From an uncultured Oscillospiraceae bacterium (lineage in GTDB: Bacteria; Bacillota; Clostridia; Oscillospirales; Oscillospiraceae): DNA of 53,081 bases. Under the pieces are notes generated by a model. That model was not told the origin of the DNA and searched no databases. It worked only from the letters and a program-made list of their open reading frames with translations. The DNA is taken from contig CANQBC010000015.1 of NCBI GenBank assembly GCA_947589225.1, forward strand, positions 1 through 53,081, given 5' to 3'. Positions 43,908 to 52,501 of the stretch are shown here, one piece after another; position 1 is the first letter of the stretch; every line of letters begins with the position of its first letter. A program made the translations under genes and the position numbers.

Positions 43908-44756
43908 ATGGAGCGAAAACCCCGAAAAAAACGGAGATTCTTTCTTGTCCTTCTCGTCCTTATCCTGATTTTCGGCGTCATTGTCTATGACGGCAACACG
44001 CGCATTGTCACCGACGAATACGCGCTGGGCAACGCCCGCCTGCCGGAGAGCTTCGAGGGTTTCAGGATCGTCCAGCTCAGCGACGTCCACGCCGCCGTCT
44101 TTGGGAAGGACAACGCGGAGCTTTTTGCCGCCGTCCGGGAGGCAAAGCCCGACCTCATCTGCGTTACCGGCGATCTGGTGGACAGCGCCCGGGAGCAACA
44201 GGAGGCGTGGGTGAGGGAGTTTATCCCGAGGCTCACGGCCATCGCGCCGGTTCTTTATGTCTCCGGCAACCACGAGTGGGCAAGCGGATGGCCCAGGGAG
44301 CTTTTTGAGCTGCTGGAGAGCCTGGGCGTCACCGTGCTGAGAAACGAATATGTGACCTGGGGACGGGGGGACGAGACCATCGTCATTGCCGGCGTGGACG
44401 ACCCCAACGGGCCGGCGGATCAGAAGACGCCGGAGGAGCTTATGGAGGAGATCCGGGCCGGGCAGCCGGGAAAATACGTGCTCATGCTGGCCCACCGGGA
44501 CACGGAGCTTGCCATGTGGAGCGAGCTGGGCGTGGACGCGGTGCTCTGCGGACACGCCCACGGGGGACTTGTGAGGCTGCCCTTCACCGACGGACTGATC
44601 GCGCCGGGGCAGGGCTTTTTCCCCACCTGGACGGCGGGGGTGTACACCCAGGGCGGCACGCAGATGCTGGTCTCCAGGGGTATCGGCGGAACCCACGGCC
44701 TGCCCAGGATCTTTAATAACCCCGAGGTCGTATCCATTACGCTGACGAGAGGTTGA
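43908..44756 (+). CDS. Membrane-anchored metallophosphoesterase
   Basis: A 282-aa protein. A basic N terminus precedes one membrane helix (about residues 10-27), and the calcineurin-like domain is outside the membrane. Metal ligands: SDVHA, TGDLVDS, SGNHEW, AHRD and GHAHGG, in the usual order. Related to YkuE/YaeI-type phosphodiesterases, which act on lipids or cyclic nucleotides; the substrate is unknown. It follows the NYN gene by 11 bases and is probably co-transcribed. Confidence 0.9.
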   Translation: MERKPRKKRRFFLVLLVLILIFGVIVYDGNTRIVTDEYALGNARLPESFEGFRIVQLSDVHAAVFGKDNAELFAAVREAKPDLICVTGDLVDSAREQQEAWVREFIPRLTAIAPVLYVSGNHEWASGWPRELFELLESLGVTVLRNEYVTWGRGDETIVIAGVDDPNGPADQKTPEELMEEIRAGQPGKYVLMLAHRDTELAMWSELGVDAVLCGHAHGGLVRLPFTDGLIAPGQGFFPTWTAGVYTQGGTQMLVSRGIGGTHGLPRIFNNPEVVSITLTRG

Positions 44757-44834
44757 CTTATGTGAATTTTAAATGAATAGTTTTTCCCGTCCCGCATAAG
44801 ATGATATGTATATCGTTTTGTGGGAGGGAGATTT

Positions 44835-44924
44835 ATGAAGGATAAAAACGAAAGACCCGCGCCGAAGCCGGATATTGACGATTTGATCTTCGGCGGCGAG
44901 GACGGGGGCCATTCGGAACGATAG
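44835..44924 (+). CDS. Possible 29-residue peptide upstream of prfB
   Basis: An ORF with GGGAGG ahead of its ATG encodes a charged, proline-rich peptide with a PDIDDLIFGGEDGG core. No membrane segment. It may be a small protein of the type often found next to housekeeping genes, or chance. It lies 39 bases before prfB and could be translationally linked to it. Codon use is like that of its neighbours. Confidence 0.45.
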   Translation: MKDKNERPAPKPDIDDLIFGGEDGGHSER

Positions 44925-44963
44925 AGGCGCGGCCCTTACATACTTAAGAAGGATTGAGTGAAC

Positions 44964-46073
44964 ATGATCGTTGAATACGAGGATTACAAGACGAAGATCG
45001 GGGCGCTGAAGCCCCAGCTGGAGACCATCCGCAGAGCCATGAAGCTGGACGAGGTCTCCGACGAGATCGGCAGGCTCCAGGCCGAGTCCGAGGCGGACGG
45101 GTTCTGGAACGACCAGAAGAACTCCCAAAAGGTGCTTCAAAGGCTCAAACAGCTGAAAAACAAGAGGGAGAGTTTCACAAAGCTGGAGGGCCGCTATGAC
45201 GATCTGGGGGCCCTTTGCGACATGGCCATCGAGGAGGACGACATCTCGCTTCTGCCGGAGCTTGAGGGGGAGTATACCTCCTTCGCCGCCGACTTGGAGA
45301 CGACGCGCCTTTCCACCATGCTCTCCGGCGAGTATGACGCCTCCAACGCCATTTTGAGCTTTCACGCCGGAGCCGGCGGGACGGAGGCCCAGGACTGGAC
45401 GGAGATGCTCTACCGCATGTACACCCGGTGGGCGGAGCGCCACGGATACAAATACACGATCCTCGACTACCTGGACGGCGAGGAGGCGGGCATCAAGTCC
45501 GCCACCATCAAAATAGACGGCGACAACGCATATGGATATCTCAAGAGCGAGAGCGGCATCCACCGGCTGGTGCGCGTCTCCCCCTTTGACGCCTCGGGCC
45601 GCCGCCACACCTCCTTCGCCGCCGTGGAGGTCATGCCGGAGATCACCGACGACAGCGACATCGAGATCCGCGAGGAGGACATCGAGATGCAGGTGTTCCG
45701 CTCCTCCGGCGCTGGAGGGCAGAAGGTCAACAAGACATCCTCCGCCGTGCGCCTCATCCACAAGCCCACGGGGATCGTGGTCTCCTGCCAGGTGGAGCGC
45801 AGCCAGTTTCAGAACAGGGACAGCTGCATGACCATGCTGAAGGCGCGCTTGGCCGAGATCAAGGAGCGCGAGCACCTGGAGAAAATCGAGGACATCAAGG
45901 GCGTGCAGATGAAGATCGAGTGGGGCAGCCAAATCCGCTCCTACGTATTCATGCCCTATACTCTTGCGAAGGATCACCGCACGGGCTTTGAAAACGCGAA
46001 TATCAACGCGGTCATGGACGGGGATCTGGACGGGTTCATCAACGCGTATCTGGCGATGAAGGCGGAGGCGTGA
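44964..46073 (+). CDS. prfB: Peptide chain release factor 2
   Basis: Ends translation at UGA and UAA. The 369-aa protein has the stop-codon-reading SPF tripeptide ([16 protein letters not shown]), the catalytic GGQ ([12 protein letters not shown]), and an N-terminal helical domain with SEADGFWND. In many bacteria prfB needs a +1 frameshift early in the gene; here the frame is continuous from the start, with no in-frame UGA, so that autoregulation is absent. ATG 44964 suits AAGGA better than GTG 44958. Confidence 0.96.
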   Translation: MIVEYEDYKTKIGALKPQLETIRRAMKLDEVSDEIGRLQAESEADGFWNDQKNSQKVLQRLKQLKNKRESFTKLEGRYDDLGALCDMAIEEDDISLLPELEGEYTSFAADLETTRLSTMLSGEYDASNAILSFHAGAGGTEAQDWTEMLYRMYTRWAERHGYKYTILDYLDGEEAGIKSATIKIDGDNAYGYLKSESGIHRLVRVSPFDASGRRHTSFAAVEVMPEITDDSDIEIREEDIEMQVFRSSGAGGQKVNKTSSAVRLIHKPTGIVVSCQVERSQFQNRDSCMTMLKARLAEIKEREHLEKIEDIKGVQMKIEWGSQIRSYVFMPYTLAKDHRTGFENANINAVMDGDLDGFINAYLAMKAEA

Positions 46074-46089
46074 CAGCAAAAAGAGAATT

Positions 46090-46115
46090 GCCCCGGCGGG
46101 ATCTTCTGCCGGGGC
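46090..46115 (+). terminator. prfB terminator
   Basis: GCCCCGGC and GCCGGGGC around a GGGATCTTCT loop, followed by GTTCTT. Confidence 0.85.
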
Positions 46116-46146
46116 GTTCTTAAATACGAAATACGGAGGGGATAAA

Positions 46147-47859
46147 ATGGAGCTTTCCGCGATCTGCCATTACGCGGACAAGAGATATTGCTTCGCGCTG
46201 GACAGGGACAGATTCCTCTTTCGGATACGTGTCAAACGGGGGGATATGGCGCGGGTCACCCTCCACTGCCAGGACAAGTATCTGCCTTTGAAGTTCAAAG
46301 ACACACGCCGGGCCATACGGATGGAGCTTGCCTGCCGGGATCGGGTCAGCGACTGGTTTGAGGCGGTGGCGGAGTTCCATGTGGTGTGTCTGCGGTACTG
46401 GTTCGAGCTCGAGGACATGGCGGGTGAGAAGGTATATTACGGGAATTACGAATTCCGCCGGACGCCCTTCAGCGACATTGAGCGGATGTTCGACTGCCCG
46501 CAGAACCTGCGGGAGGAGGAGAGGCTAACCGTTCCCGGGTGGGCGAAAAACAAGGTGGTGTATCAGGTGTTTCCGGCGAGCTTTGCGCCGACGGGGCCGT
46601 TGAAGCGCGGCTGGTACGCCGCGCCGGTGGACTCTCGAAAGGATCTGGGCGGTACGCTGCGCGGGGTGATAGACAGGCTGGATCACATCAGGGAGCTGGG
46701 AGCGGATGTGATATACATGACCCCGGTTTTCCGGGCCGCAACGGTACATAAGTATGACACCATAGATTACTATGAGGTGGATCCGGCGCTTGGAACAAAA
46801 GAGGATCTGAGAGAGCTCGTGGACAAGGCCCACGGGATGGGCCTCCGCGTGGTGTTGGACGCGGTTTTCAACCACTCCTCACGGGAGTTCTTCGCTTTCA
46901 GGGACATCATGGAAAATGGGGAGAGCTCGGGCTATCTCGACTGGTACTTCATCGAGGGCTTCCCGCTGAGAGCCGCCTGGGGGCAAAAGCCCAATTACAA
47001 GACCTTCAGTTACTTTGGAGGAATGCCGAAGCTCAATCTGAGGAACCCGGCTGTGGAGAGGTATTTCATCGACGTTGCCCTGTACTGGCTCCGGGAGACG
47101 GACATCGACGGCTGGCGGCTGGACGTGGCCGACGAGGTCGGACACCGGTTCTGGCGGAATTTCCGGGACGCTGTGAAGGCGGAAAAGCCCGACGCGCTGA
47201 TCGTGGGTGAGGAGTGGCATTTCGGCGGAGATTTCCTGGAGGGGGATCAGTGGGACAGCGTTATGAACTACCCCTTTTACAACGCCGTCATGGATCTGAC
47301 GGCGCGGGAGAGCATCACCGTAACGGAGTTTTTTGACGCTCTGGGGTTCCTGCGGGGGAACCTTCACACGCGGACATACCCGGTGCTTTGGAATCTCATA
47401 GGCTCCCACGACACCGTGCGGTTCATCCGCGAGGCGGGAGGAAATCGGGGCAAGCTGAAAATGGCGGCGGCGCTGCAAATGCTGCTGCCGGGGATGCCCA
47501 TGATCTACTACGGCGACGAGTACGCCATGGACGGCGGCCCCGGCGGCGACTGCCGAAGGGGGATGGTTTGGGACAAAGACAGACAGGACGGGGATATGTT
47601 TGACTGGTACAAGCGGCTCGCCGGTTTGCGCCACACCCATCCGTGCCTGACGGAGGGGAAGGTCACCGGCTTTGAAACCGACGATGAAACGGGTACGGCG
47701 GTGGTCACCCGCAAACTCGGCGGGGAAACGCTGACCGTTCTGCTGCACTGTAAGAGCGGAAGGGTCGAGCTTCCGAAGTTTGCCGGAAAGGCCGAGCTGA
47801 CGGCGGGAGAGACGTTTAAGGGCTTTCTAGGGCCGTGGGAGGCGGCGGTGGTGGGATGA
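46147..47859 (+). CDS. GH13 alpha-glycosidase, neopullulanase/cyclomaltodextrinase-like
   Basis: A 570-aa cytoplasmic enzyme (no signal peptide) that cleaves alpha-1,4-glucans or cyclodextrins. The N-terminal CBM34-like domain (residues 1-120) is followed by a TIM barrel: DAVFNH region I, GWRLDVADEV (nucleophile Asp), VGEEWH (acid/base Glu) and GSHDTVRF (transition-state Asp). The arrangement matches subfamily GH13_20. GGAGGG precedes the ATG. It seems to stand alone; the intracellular location suggests use of imported maltodextrins. Confidence 0.93.
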   Translation: MELSAICHYADKRYCFALDRDRFLFRIRVKRGDMARVTLHCQDKYLPLKFKDTRRAIRMELACRDRVSDWFEAVAEFHVVCLRYWFELEDMAGEKVYYGNYEFRRTPFSDIERMFDCPQNLREEERLTVPGWAKNKVVYQVFPASFAPTGPLKRGWYAAPVDSRKDLGGTLRGVIDRLDHIRELGADVIYMTPVFRAATVHKYDTIDYYEVDPALGTKEDLRELVDKAHGMGLRVVLDAVFNHSSREFFAFRDIMENGESSGYLDWYFIEGFPLRAAWGQKPNYKTFSYFGGMPKLNLRNPAVERYFIDVALYWLRETDIDGWRLDVADEVGHRFWRNFRDAVKAEKPDALIVGEEWHFGGDFLEGDQWDSVMNYPFYNAVMDLTARESITVTEFFDALGFLRGNLHTRTYPVLWNLIGSHDTVRFIREAGGNRGKLKMAAALQMLLPGMPMIYYGDEYAMDGGPGGDCRRGMVWDKDRQDGDMFDWYKRLAGLRHTHPCLTEGKVTGFETDDETGTAVVTRKLGGETLTVLLHCKSGRVELPKFAGKAELTAGETFKGFLGPWEAAVVG

Positions 47860-48030
47860 CCCCCCGCGTTCATATCCATCCGCTCGGACTTCGGCTCGGC
47901 GTCCCCGGCAAGCCCAGGGCCATGAGCGCCGGGAAAGGCAGTTAAAATCCCGCTTTTGCTATACCGGGTTTTTAGAAGTGAACGTATCTGAGGAGGGGAT
48001 CCGTCGGGGCTCCTCTCAGATTGAAACCGC

Positions 48031-48080
48031 ACCGGCGCCAGGAAAGGCAGCCCCAAAGGGCTGCCTTTCCTGGCGCCGGT
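48031..48080. repeat. Long perfect hairpin (23-bp stem)
   Basis: Left arm 48031-48053, loop CAAA, right arm 48058-48080, all bases paired; it starts ACCGGCGCC. A shorter similar sequence (GCGCCGGGAAAGGCAG) occurs at about 47927, and another imperfect stem, ATCTGAG/CTCAGAT, lies at 47986-48021. It may be a terminator or a mobile-element remnant. The 263-bp gap here (47,860-48,122) holds no gene. Confidence 0.7.
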
Positions 48081-48122
48081 TATTCATAAGGGATTTCGTA
48101 GAATATCAGAATTGAGAAATAT

Positions 48123-48320
48123 ATGGATAACGTAAACGGCGCCGATGTGCAAGCCCCGAAAAACCCGACGCAGCTCAAAGCAAATTTCGGACTTCTGAAA
48201 TTTATCCTTCTTTCAGCGTTGACCTTTGGAATTTACAGTATTTATTCATACTCGAAGGTGGGAGATACCCTCAATATCGTCGTGGGGAGGTATGATGGGA
48301 AAAAGACCATGAGCTTTTGA
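48123..48320 (+). pseudogene. Truncated small membrane protein fragment
   Basis: 65 aa with one hydrophobic segment (FILLSALTFGIYSIYSYSKV) resembling the first helix of DUF4234-type membrane proteins, ending abruptly at GRYDGKKTMSF. Members of this kind continue with further helices, so this is probably a 5' fragment cut by rearrangement. The ATG has no clear ribosome-binding site. Confidence 0.45.
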
Positions 48321-48493
48321 GCAGGGCTTATAGGATTTTAACCCGCGATTCTGGAATAAATATTCGTAATCACCCGGAATACTATGGACTAATCCGACAA
48401 GCCGGATCCGCTTTTCTTATTAAAATCTTCAATTTTTATCATCCTTTTTCGCCTCCTGCTGCGTTATACTATCAGAGACAGGGTGGTGAGCCA

Positions 48494-48967
48494 GTGGAGT
48501 ACACCGATTATGATTTGGTACGCGGAGTGAAAGCCGGGGACAAAAGTGCGCTGGATATTTTAGTTCGGCGCTGGTATCCGCGCATTTATGGATATATCTT
48601 CAAATTAATGGAACAAGAACAGGACGCCTATGATCTGACCCAGGATGTCTTTATCGCCATGATGCAGAATATTCCGAACTATCATCCATGGAAAAAGTTC
48701 GACAATTGGCTCTTTACCATCGCGCACAACAAGTGTATGGACTTCTTTCGGATGCAAAAAAGGACCATGTTGGCAGCTGAGAACCATCCAGATCAACAGG
48801 TATCGATTCCCCCCTTTGAGGAAACGGCGGCGGTTTCTTTTACAGTCCGGAGTGCGTTGGCGAAATTGCCCACCGCACAGCGGGAGGCCGTGATTCTGCA
48901 TTACTTTTATCAGCTCACCGCGAACGAAATTGCCGAGCGAACAAACACCCCGTTGAGACCTTTTTGA
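48494..48967 (+). pseudogene. ECF sigma factor truncated in region 4
   Basis: 157 aa. Region 2 (DAYDLTQDVFIAMMQNI, then NWLFTIAHNKCMDFFR) and the first half of region 4 (PTAQREAVILHYFYQLTANEIAERTNTPL) are normal. The recognition helix that should follow is replaced by RPF and a stop at the point where the next module begins, so DNA binding at -35 is probably lost. Start GTG 48494 after GGTGAG. The 170 bp before it contain a TATACT with no clear partner. Confidence 0.65.
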
Positions 48968-49026
48968 GTTTCATGCGACTAATAAGTGGAAGGGGTTAAT
49001 GCCACCCTTTCAGAAAGGAGAAAGTC

Positions 49027-49581
49027 ATGGATAACGGTGCAAGTAGCTACCGCCGTTTCCTTGATGGTGATGACAAAGGATTAGCTGAAATCGTTGAAAA
49101 CTATAAGGATGGTCTTATCCTTTATTTGAACGGTTATGTCAACAATGTTTTCATTGCCGAGGAATTGACGGAAGATACTTTTTTTCGGTTAATCATCAAG
49201 AAACCACGATATTTCGGAAAAAGTACATTTAAGTCTTGGCTGTATGCAATCGGGCGAAATGTGGCGATTGATTTTGTAAGGCATAATTCCAAGCAGCTTA
49301 ACACTCCTATTGAAGATATGGAGAACTATTTAAGCGAGGAACAGAGTCTTGAACAATCCTACATAAAGGAAGAAAGAAAAATCGCAGTTCATAAAGCGTT
49401 GTCTAAACTTCCCAACGATTACAGAACAGTCCTTTGGCTTGTGTTCTTTGAAGGATTTTCCAACAAAGAAGCGGCAATTGTCTTAAAGAAAAACGAACGT
49501 CAAGTAAGAAATCTCCTATATAGGGCAAAGCAGTCTTTGAAATCAAAACTTGAAGAAGAGGGGTTTGTTTATGAAGAATAG
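49027..49581 (+). CDS. Second ECF-type sigma factor (accessory, low GC)
   Basis: A 184-aa protein with region 2 (AEELTEDTFFRLI...SWLYAIGRNVAIDF) and region 4 (PNDYRTVLWLVFFEGFSNKEAAIVL...ERQVRNLLYRAKQSL). AGAAAGGAG precedes the ATG. Codon use is markedly AT-richer than in the core genes. It overlaps the next gene, a membrane protein, by 11 bases in a sigma/anti-sigma arrangement. The leader just upstream (about 48960-49010) has an AAGGG/CCCTTT stem. Confidence 0.88.
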   Translation: MDNGASSYRRFLDGDDKGLAEIVENYKDGLILYLNGYVNNVFIAEELTEDTFFRLIIKKPRYFGKSTFKSWLYAIGRNVAIDFVRHNSKQLNTPIEDMENYLSEEQSLEQSYIKEERKIAVHKALSKLPNDYRTVLWLVFFEGFSNKEAAIVLKKNERQVRNLLYRAKQSLKSKLEEEGFVYEE

Positions 49582-50656
49582 TAATGAAATGTTTAACAGC
49601 CTGTTGGAACGTAGGGATCGGTATATTGCCGGGCAGAGGAAAAAGAGAAAGGCAGTCATCCGCACAGCAACTCCTGTGTGCTGCCTGTGTCTTGCTGTGA
49701 TGCTTGGTGTTGGCATTTGGCGATCCGGTTTATTAGAGCAGCCTGATGTTCCCATTCAAGGAGATACGTCGGGTCAGATTGGCGGCTCCGTTGGCGGCAC
49801 ATCCGATACCCAGAGTCCTTCTTTCCCTGCCAAAGGAGATGAGCCGGGTCAGAATTCCGGTTCTGTAGGCGGTGCATCCGCTGCTCAGAGTCCTTCTTCG
49901 TCGGCAAAGGACGAATACGCGGTTTATACTGACTCTGTCAAGCTGCCGGAAAATACTTCGGACGTGGCAATGGACATGATTGGCTGCCTTGTATATAAGG
50001 GAAAAGTTTATACGCAATCGGTTTATGTCAATGGTATTGATTCTGCGATTGCCGAAAAATTAGTTGGCGAATATGTCGGAGAAGCAAAAGGTACATTGGA
50101 TGAATGGTCATCGCAGGAGGAATATGCAACAGAATTTGCTTCTACCTATTCTGGTTCTGTATATAAGGTCAACGGATACAGCGAGGATTTTCGCCTTTGC
50201 ATCTATGTGGATTTCGGTGACGAGCAAGTGCTGCAGTTCCTGGATAATTACGACGGGATCGGATTGAATACGGGAGCGGATCTTTTTGAGAAACGTCTCC
50301 ATGTCACAGGCAATGTGGAAAGTGTGACCTATCGCACACATTCCGATTGGAATAAGGGCGTATATTGGAATAAGCGCGTATCTAGCTATCAGGATTTAGT
50401 CAGCGTTACCGAGGAACAATTTGAACAATTTCTGACCGAGCTTTGCGAAAGTCCGTTTGAACGAATCGACTATGAGAACAATAAGGGCTTTTACAACGCT
50501 GAAACACAAGGTCACTTGTATCTGAACATGAAAGACGGAACTGTTATTGAGTTGAGATTGATTGAAGGCGGATATGTAGGCTGCCATGGCCTTGGTTGGA
50601 TCTTCGTAAAAATGCCAGGTGAACTTTTTGATTTAGTACTTGGAGCTTGTCAATAA
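49571..50656 (+). CDS. Membrane protein, probable anti-sigma factor
   Basis: 361 aa. A cytoplasmic, basic N terminus (about residues 1-32) is followed by one membrane helix (TPVCCLCLAVMLGVGIW), then an extracellular linker with two copies of a roughly 26-residue unit (GD..GQ.GGSVGG.S..QSPS...K). A globular domain of about 240 residues with no recognised fold ends the protein. Overlap with the sigma gene supports an anti-sigma role; the signal is unknown. The start is ATG 49571. Confidence 0.7.
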   Translation: MKNSNEMFNSLLERRDRYIAGQRKKRKAVIRTATPVCCLCLAVMLGVGIWRSGLLEQPDVPIQGDTSGQIGGSVGGTSDTQSPSFPAKGDEPGQNSGSVGGASAAQSPSSSAKDEYAVYTDSVKLPENTSDVAMDMIGCLVYKGKVYTQSVYVNGIDSAIAEKLVGEYVGEAKGTLDEWSSQEEYATEFASTYSGSVYKVNGYSEDFRLCIYVDFGDEQVLQFLDNYDGIGLNTGADLFEKRLHVTGNVESVTYRTHSDWNKGVYWNKRVSSYQDLVSVTEEQFEQFLTELCESPFERIDYENNKGFYNAETQGHLYLNMKDGTVIELRLIEGGYVGCHGLGWIFVKMPGELFDLVLGACQ

Positions 50657-50726
50657 ACAGGTATAGATATTTATGATTAGGTAATACCCAAATTCACATT
50701 TATCAGGGAATTGTAAACCGAATACA

Positions 50727-50763
50727 CAAAAGCGTCCAAGCGTAAAAACTTGGGCGCTTTTTT
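50727..50763 (+). terminator. Terminator of the second ECF module
   Basis: AAAAGCGTCCAAG and CTTGGGCGCTTTT with one G.U pair, followed by TTCTTCC. Confidence 0.88.
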
Positions 50764-50885
50764 CTTCCCCAAACGCTCCATTTTAGCGTATGGCTACAAC
50801 TGAATACGAATACATAGCCCTTGCTTTCAGAGGCGGTTACAGAGGAGCAAATGCCCCATAATCGCCCCGAGAATTAACGGAAAGC

Positions 50886-51026
50886 AAAGCCATTTATGTC
50901 CGCCGTGACTATGAGATAAGCATAGAGTTCAACGTCTCCTTTGAGGAGTTTCAACAGCTCTATCTTGAAAAGGAGACAGAGGAAAACAAAATGCCAGGAG
51001 CAGAAACACTCCTGACATTCGTATGA
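50886..51026 (+). pseudogene. Duplicated 3' end of a serine recombinase gene
   Basis: 141 bases almost identical (a handful of substitutions) to 52885-53025, encoding the same last 46 residues (AIYVRRDYEISIEFNVSFEE..). The rest of the gene is missing here. The 120 bases before it (50,764-50,885) hold no recognisable feature. Confidence 0.9.
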
Positions 51027-51152
51027 AATTGGGGCCCCCGCGCGATCCTGAATCGCGTGGGGAGAGGAGGAGCAAAGTCAGCGAGTGAGAAAGAAGGCAG
51101 ACGCCTTAAGCGACTGCCTTCTTTCGAGCCATCGCGACTTTAAGCGACGACG
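51027..51152 (+). repeat. Dispersed structured repeat, copy E, with an unoccupied counterpart at 53,025
   Basis: H2: C4GCGCGAT with ATCGCGTG4, then GAGAGGAGGAGC. A second hairpin, GAAAGAAGGCAG (51089-51100) with CTGCCTTCTTTC (51114-51125), sits where H3 lies in other copies. The end has TTTAAGCGACGACG. In the duplicate at 53,025/53,026 the recombinase stop joins directly to the tRNA sequence, so this 126-bp segment looks inserted. Confidence 0.75.
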
Positions 51153-51211
51153 TGGTGGACCCAAAGGGACTCGAACCCTCGACCTCTCGGATGCGAACCG
51201 AACGCTCTACC
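51153..51211 (-). pseudogene. 3' part of a tRNA-Ala(CGC) gene (truncated)
   Basis: Minus strand: from the D-stem GAGC through anticodon loop TTCGCAT, T arm GAGGG-TTCGAGT-CCCTT and acceptor TGGGTCC-A-CCA. The anticodon reads CGC and position 70 is U, as in tRNA-Ala. The expected 5' acceptor and D arm are absent; sequence diverges after GGTAGAGC. It is a duplicated attachment-site remnant, not a functional tRNA. Confidence 0.75.
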
Positions 51212-51462
51212 GTTTGGGGCGGTTCTATTCCACCAAAAACGGATAGAAAAAAGACGAAAGATAAAGAAAAAATAAGCAATAAATGGGATAATGTTATTGT
51301 ACCACATGGCGAATCTCACGTCAACCATTTTTCCGGGTGCTATCTACACCTCCTTGGGCGTGTAATTCGCTTGGCGTCCATTCTGTTCACACCCCACAAC
51401 GGAAAAAGTAAGTTTATCGTCGAATTTCAGGCGGGATGTTCGCATCCCACATCTTGGTTAAA
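51212..51462. other. Gene-free stretch
   Basis: Low-GC sequence with no supported gene. A plus-strand frame through 51152-51466 is a tRNA-derived artefact. Confidence 0.7.
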
Positions 51463-51786
51463 TTAGAATGGTAAATCATCTTCTTCCGTTTCTTCCGTAT
51501 CTTGGTCTGGGACAGTGTAGTTACCATCACCGAGAATAAATTTTGCTCTTTCTAAAAGCTCATCGAAAGTTATTATTTCTGGGTTTCGTAGTTCACGGCG
51601 AAATCTCTCAAAAGAGTTGGCCTTATCACGATTACTTAGTTGAGAGGTTCTTCCAACTATAATAATGCCCTTTGGCGATACCGTGTAGATACCTTGAAGC
51701 TGATCTCGATTTCGGTCTGTTCTGCTTCCCTCATTTTCCCACTCAGCACAATTAACTTGGACCTGTGCCACAGCACCCGATAACTC
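51463..51786 (-). pseudogene. C-terminal fragment of a Shedu-like (DUF4263) defence nuclease
   Basis: About 107 codons on the minus strand, from ELSGAVAQVQ through SRTDRNRDQLQGIYTVSPKG, then IIIVGRTSQL, and RNPEIITFDELLERAKFIL. This order matches the C-terminal part of SduA-type proteins, whose PD-(D/E)xK nuclease core lies upstream. Here that upstream part is lost at the join with the recombinase fragment (51791). A GTG at 51771 could start a 102-aa product, but it would lack catalytic residues. Confidence 0.6.
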
Positions 51787-51790
51787 AGAG

Positions 51791-52501
51791 CTAATACCCC
51801 ATAAGCTCCTGCGCCCGCTGGAATGTGGCCTCGTCGATGATTTGAAGCTCCGGGATCAGCTCGGAGGTGCAGTCGCCGTTGTGGATAACGCCGGTGTAGA
51901 GAGGATTCTTGATGATACGGTTGATGGACGTGGTCGGAATGTTCCGGCCTTTTTTGTTTTTGACGCCCTGCTCCGTGAGAAATTTGCATATTCTCTGCGC
52001 TCCGTAGCCCTCGGTGACGTACTTCTCAAAAATGAGCCTTACGACCTCCGCCTCGTCCGGCTCCACGGCCAGGTCGCCCACGGCCTGGTTCTTCTTGTTG
52101 AGCCGCCCCTTTTTCTCCAGCCGGTAGCCGTAGGGGACGATGCCGCCGGTGTAGTGTCCCTCCTGTGTCAGCTGTTCCATGCGGGTCTTGACTCGCATGG
52201 AGGTCTTGATGCTCTCGCCGGAGGCTTGCCAGTAGCGTATGTAGTTCAGGAGCTTGTCAACGTGGGTATCAAATCTCTGCTGGCCCTCCATGGCGCTCCA
52301 GACCTCGATGCCGTTCTTGACGAACCACTCCACCACAAAAGGCGTCTCATCGTCCCGGCGGCCCAGACGGTCAAACATGAACACAAGCAGTACGTCGAAG
52401 GCATGGGCCAGCGCCGCACGTTGGATCTCCTGAATGGCATCCCGGTCCTTGGCTGAGACCTTGAAGCCGGACACGCCTTTTTCCGAAAACTCCTTGACGA
52501 T
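51791..52501 (-). pseudogene. Large serine recombinase, middle fragment (inverted)
   Basis: About 236 codons on the minus strand. They start within the resolvase domain (IVKEFSEKGVSGFKVSAKDRD), continue through FMFDRLGRRDDE, and include the Recombinase domain (GGIVPYGYRLEKKGRL...RIIKNPLYTGVI), ending QRAQELMGY and a stop. Missing: the N-terminal 40 or so residues with the catalytic Ser, and the zinc ribbon and coiled coil. Its continuation is on the opposite strand at 52585. Confidence 0.8.

Noticed and set aside
44958-45060. Programmed frameshift in prfB
   Set aside because: The early reading frame is continuous, and no CTTTGA-type slippery stop or internal Shine-Dalgarno was found.
51152-51466. 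A 104-codon plus-strand frame beginning MVDPKGLEPSTSR
   Set aside because: This is the well-known artefact of translating across a tRNA 3' end.
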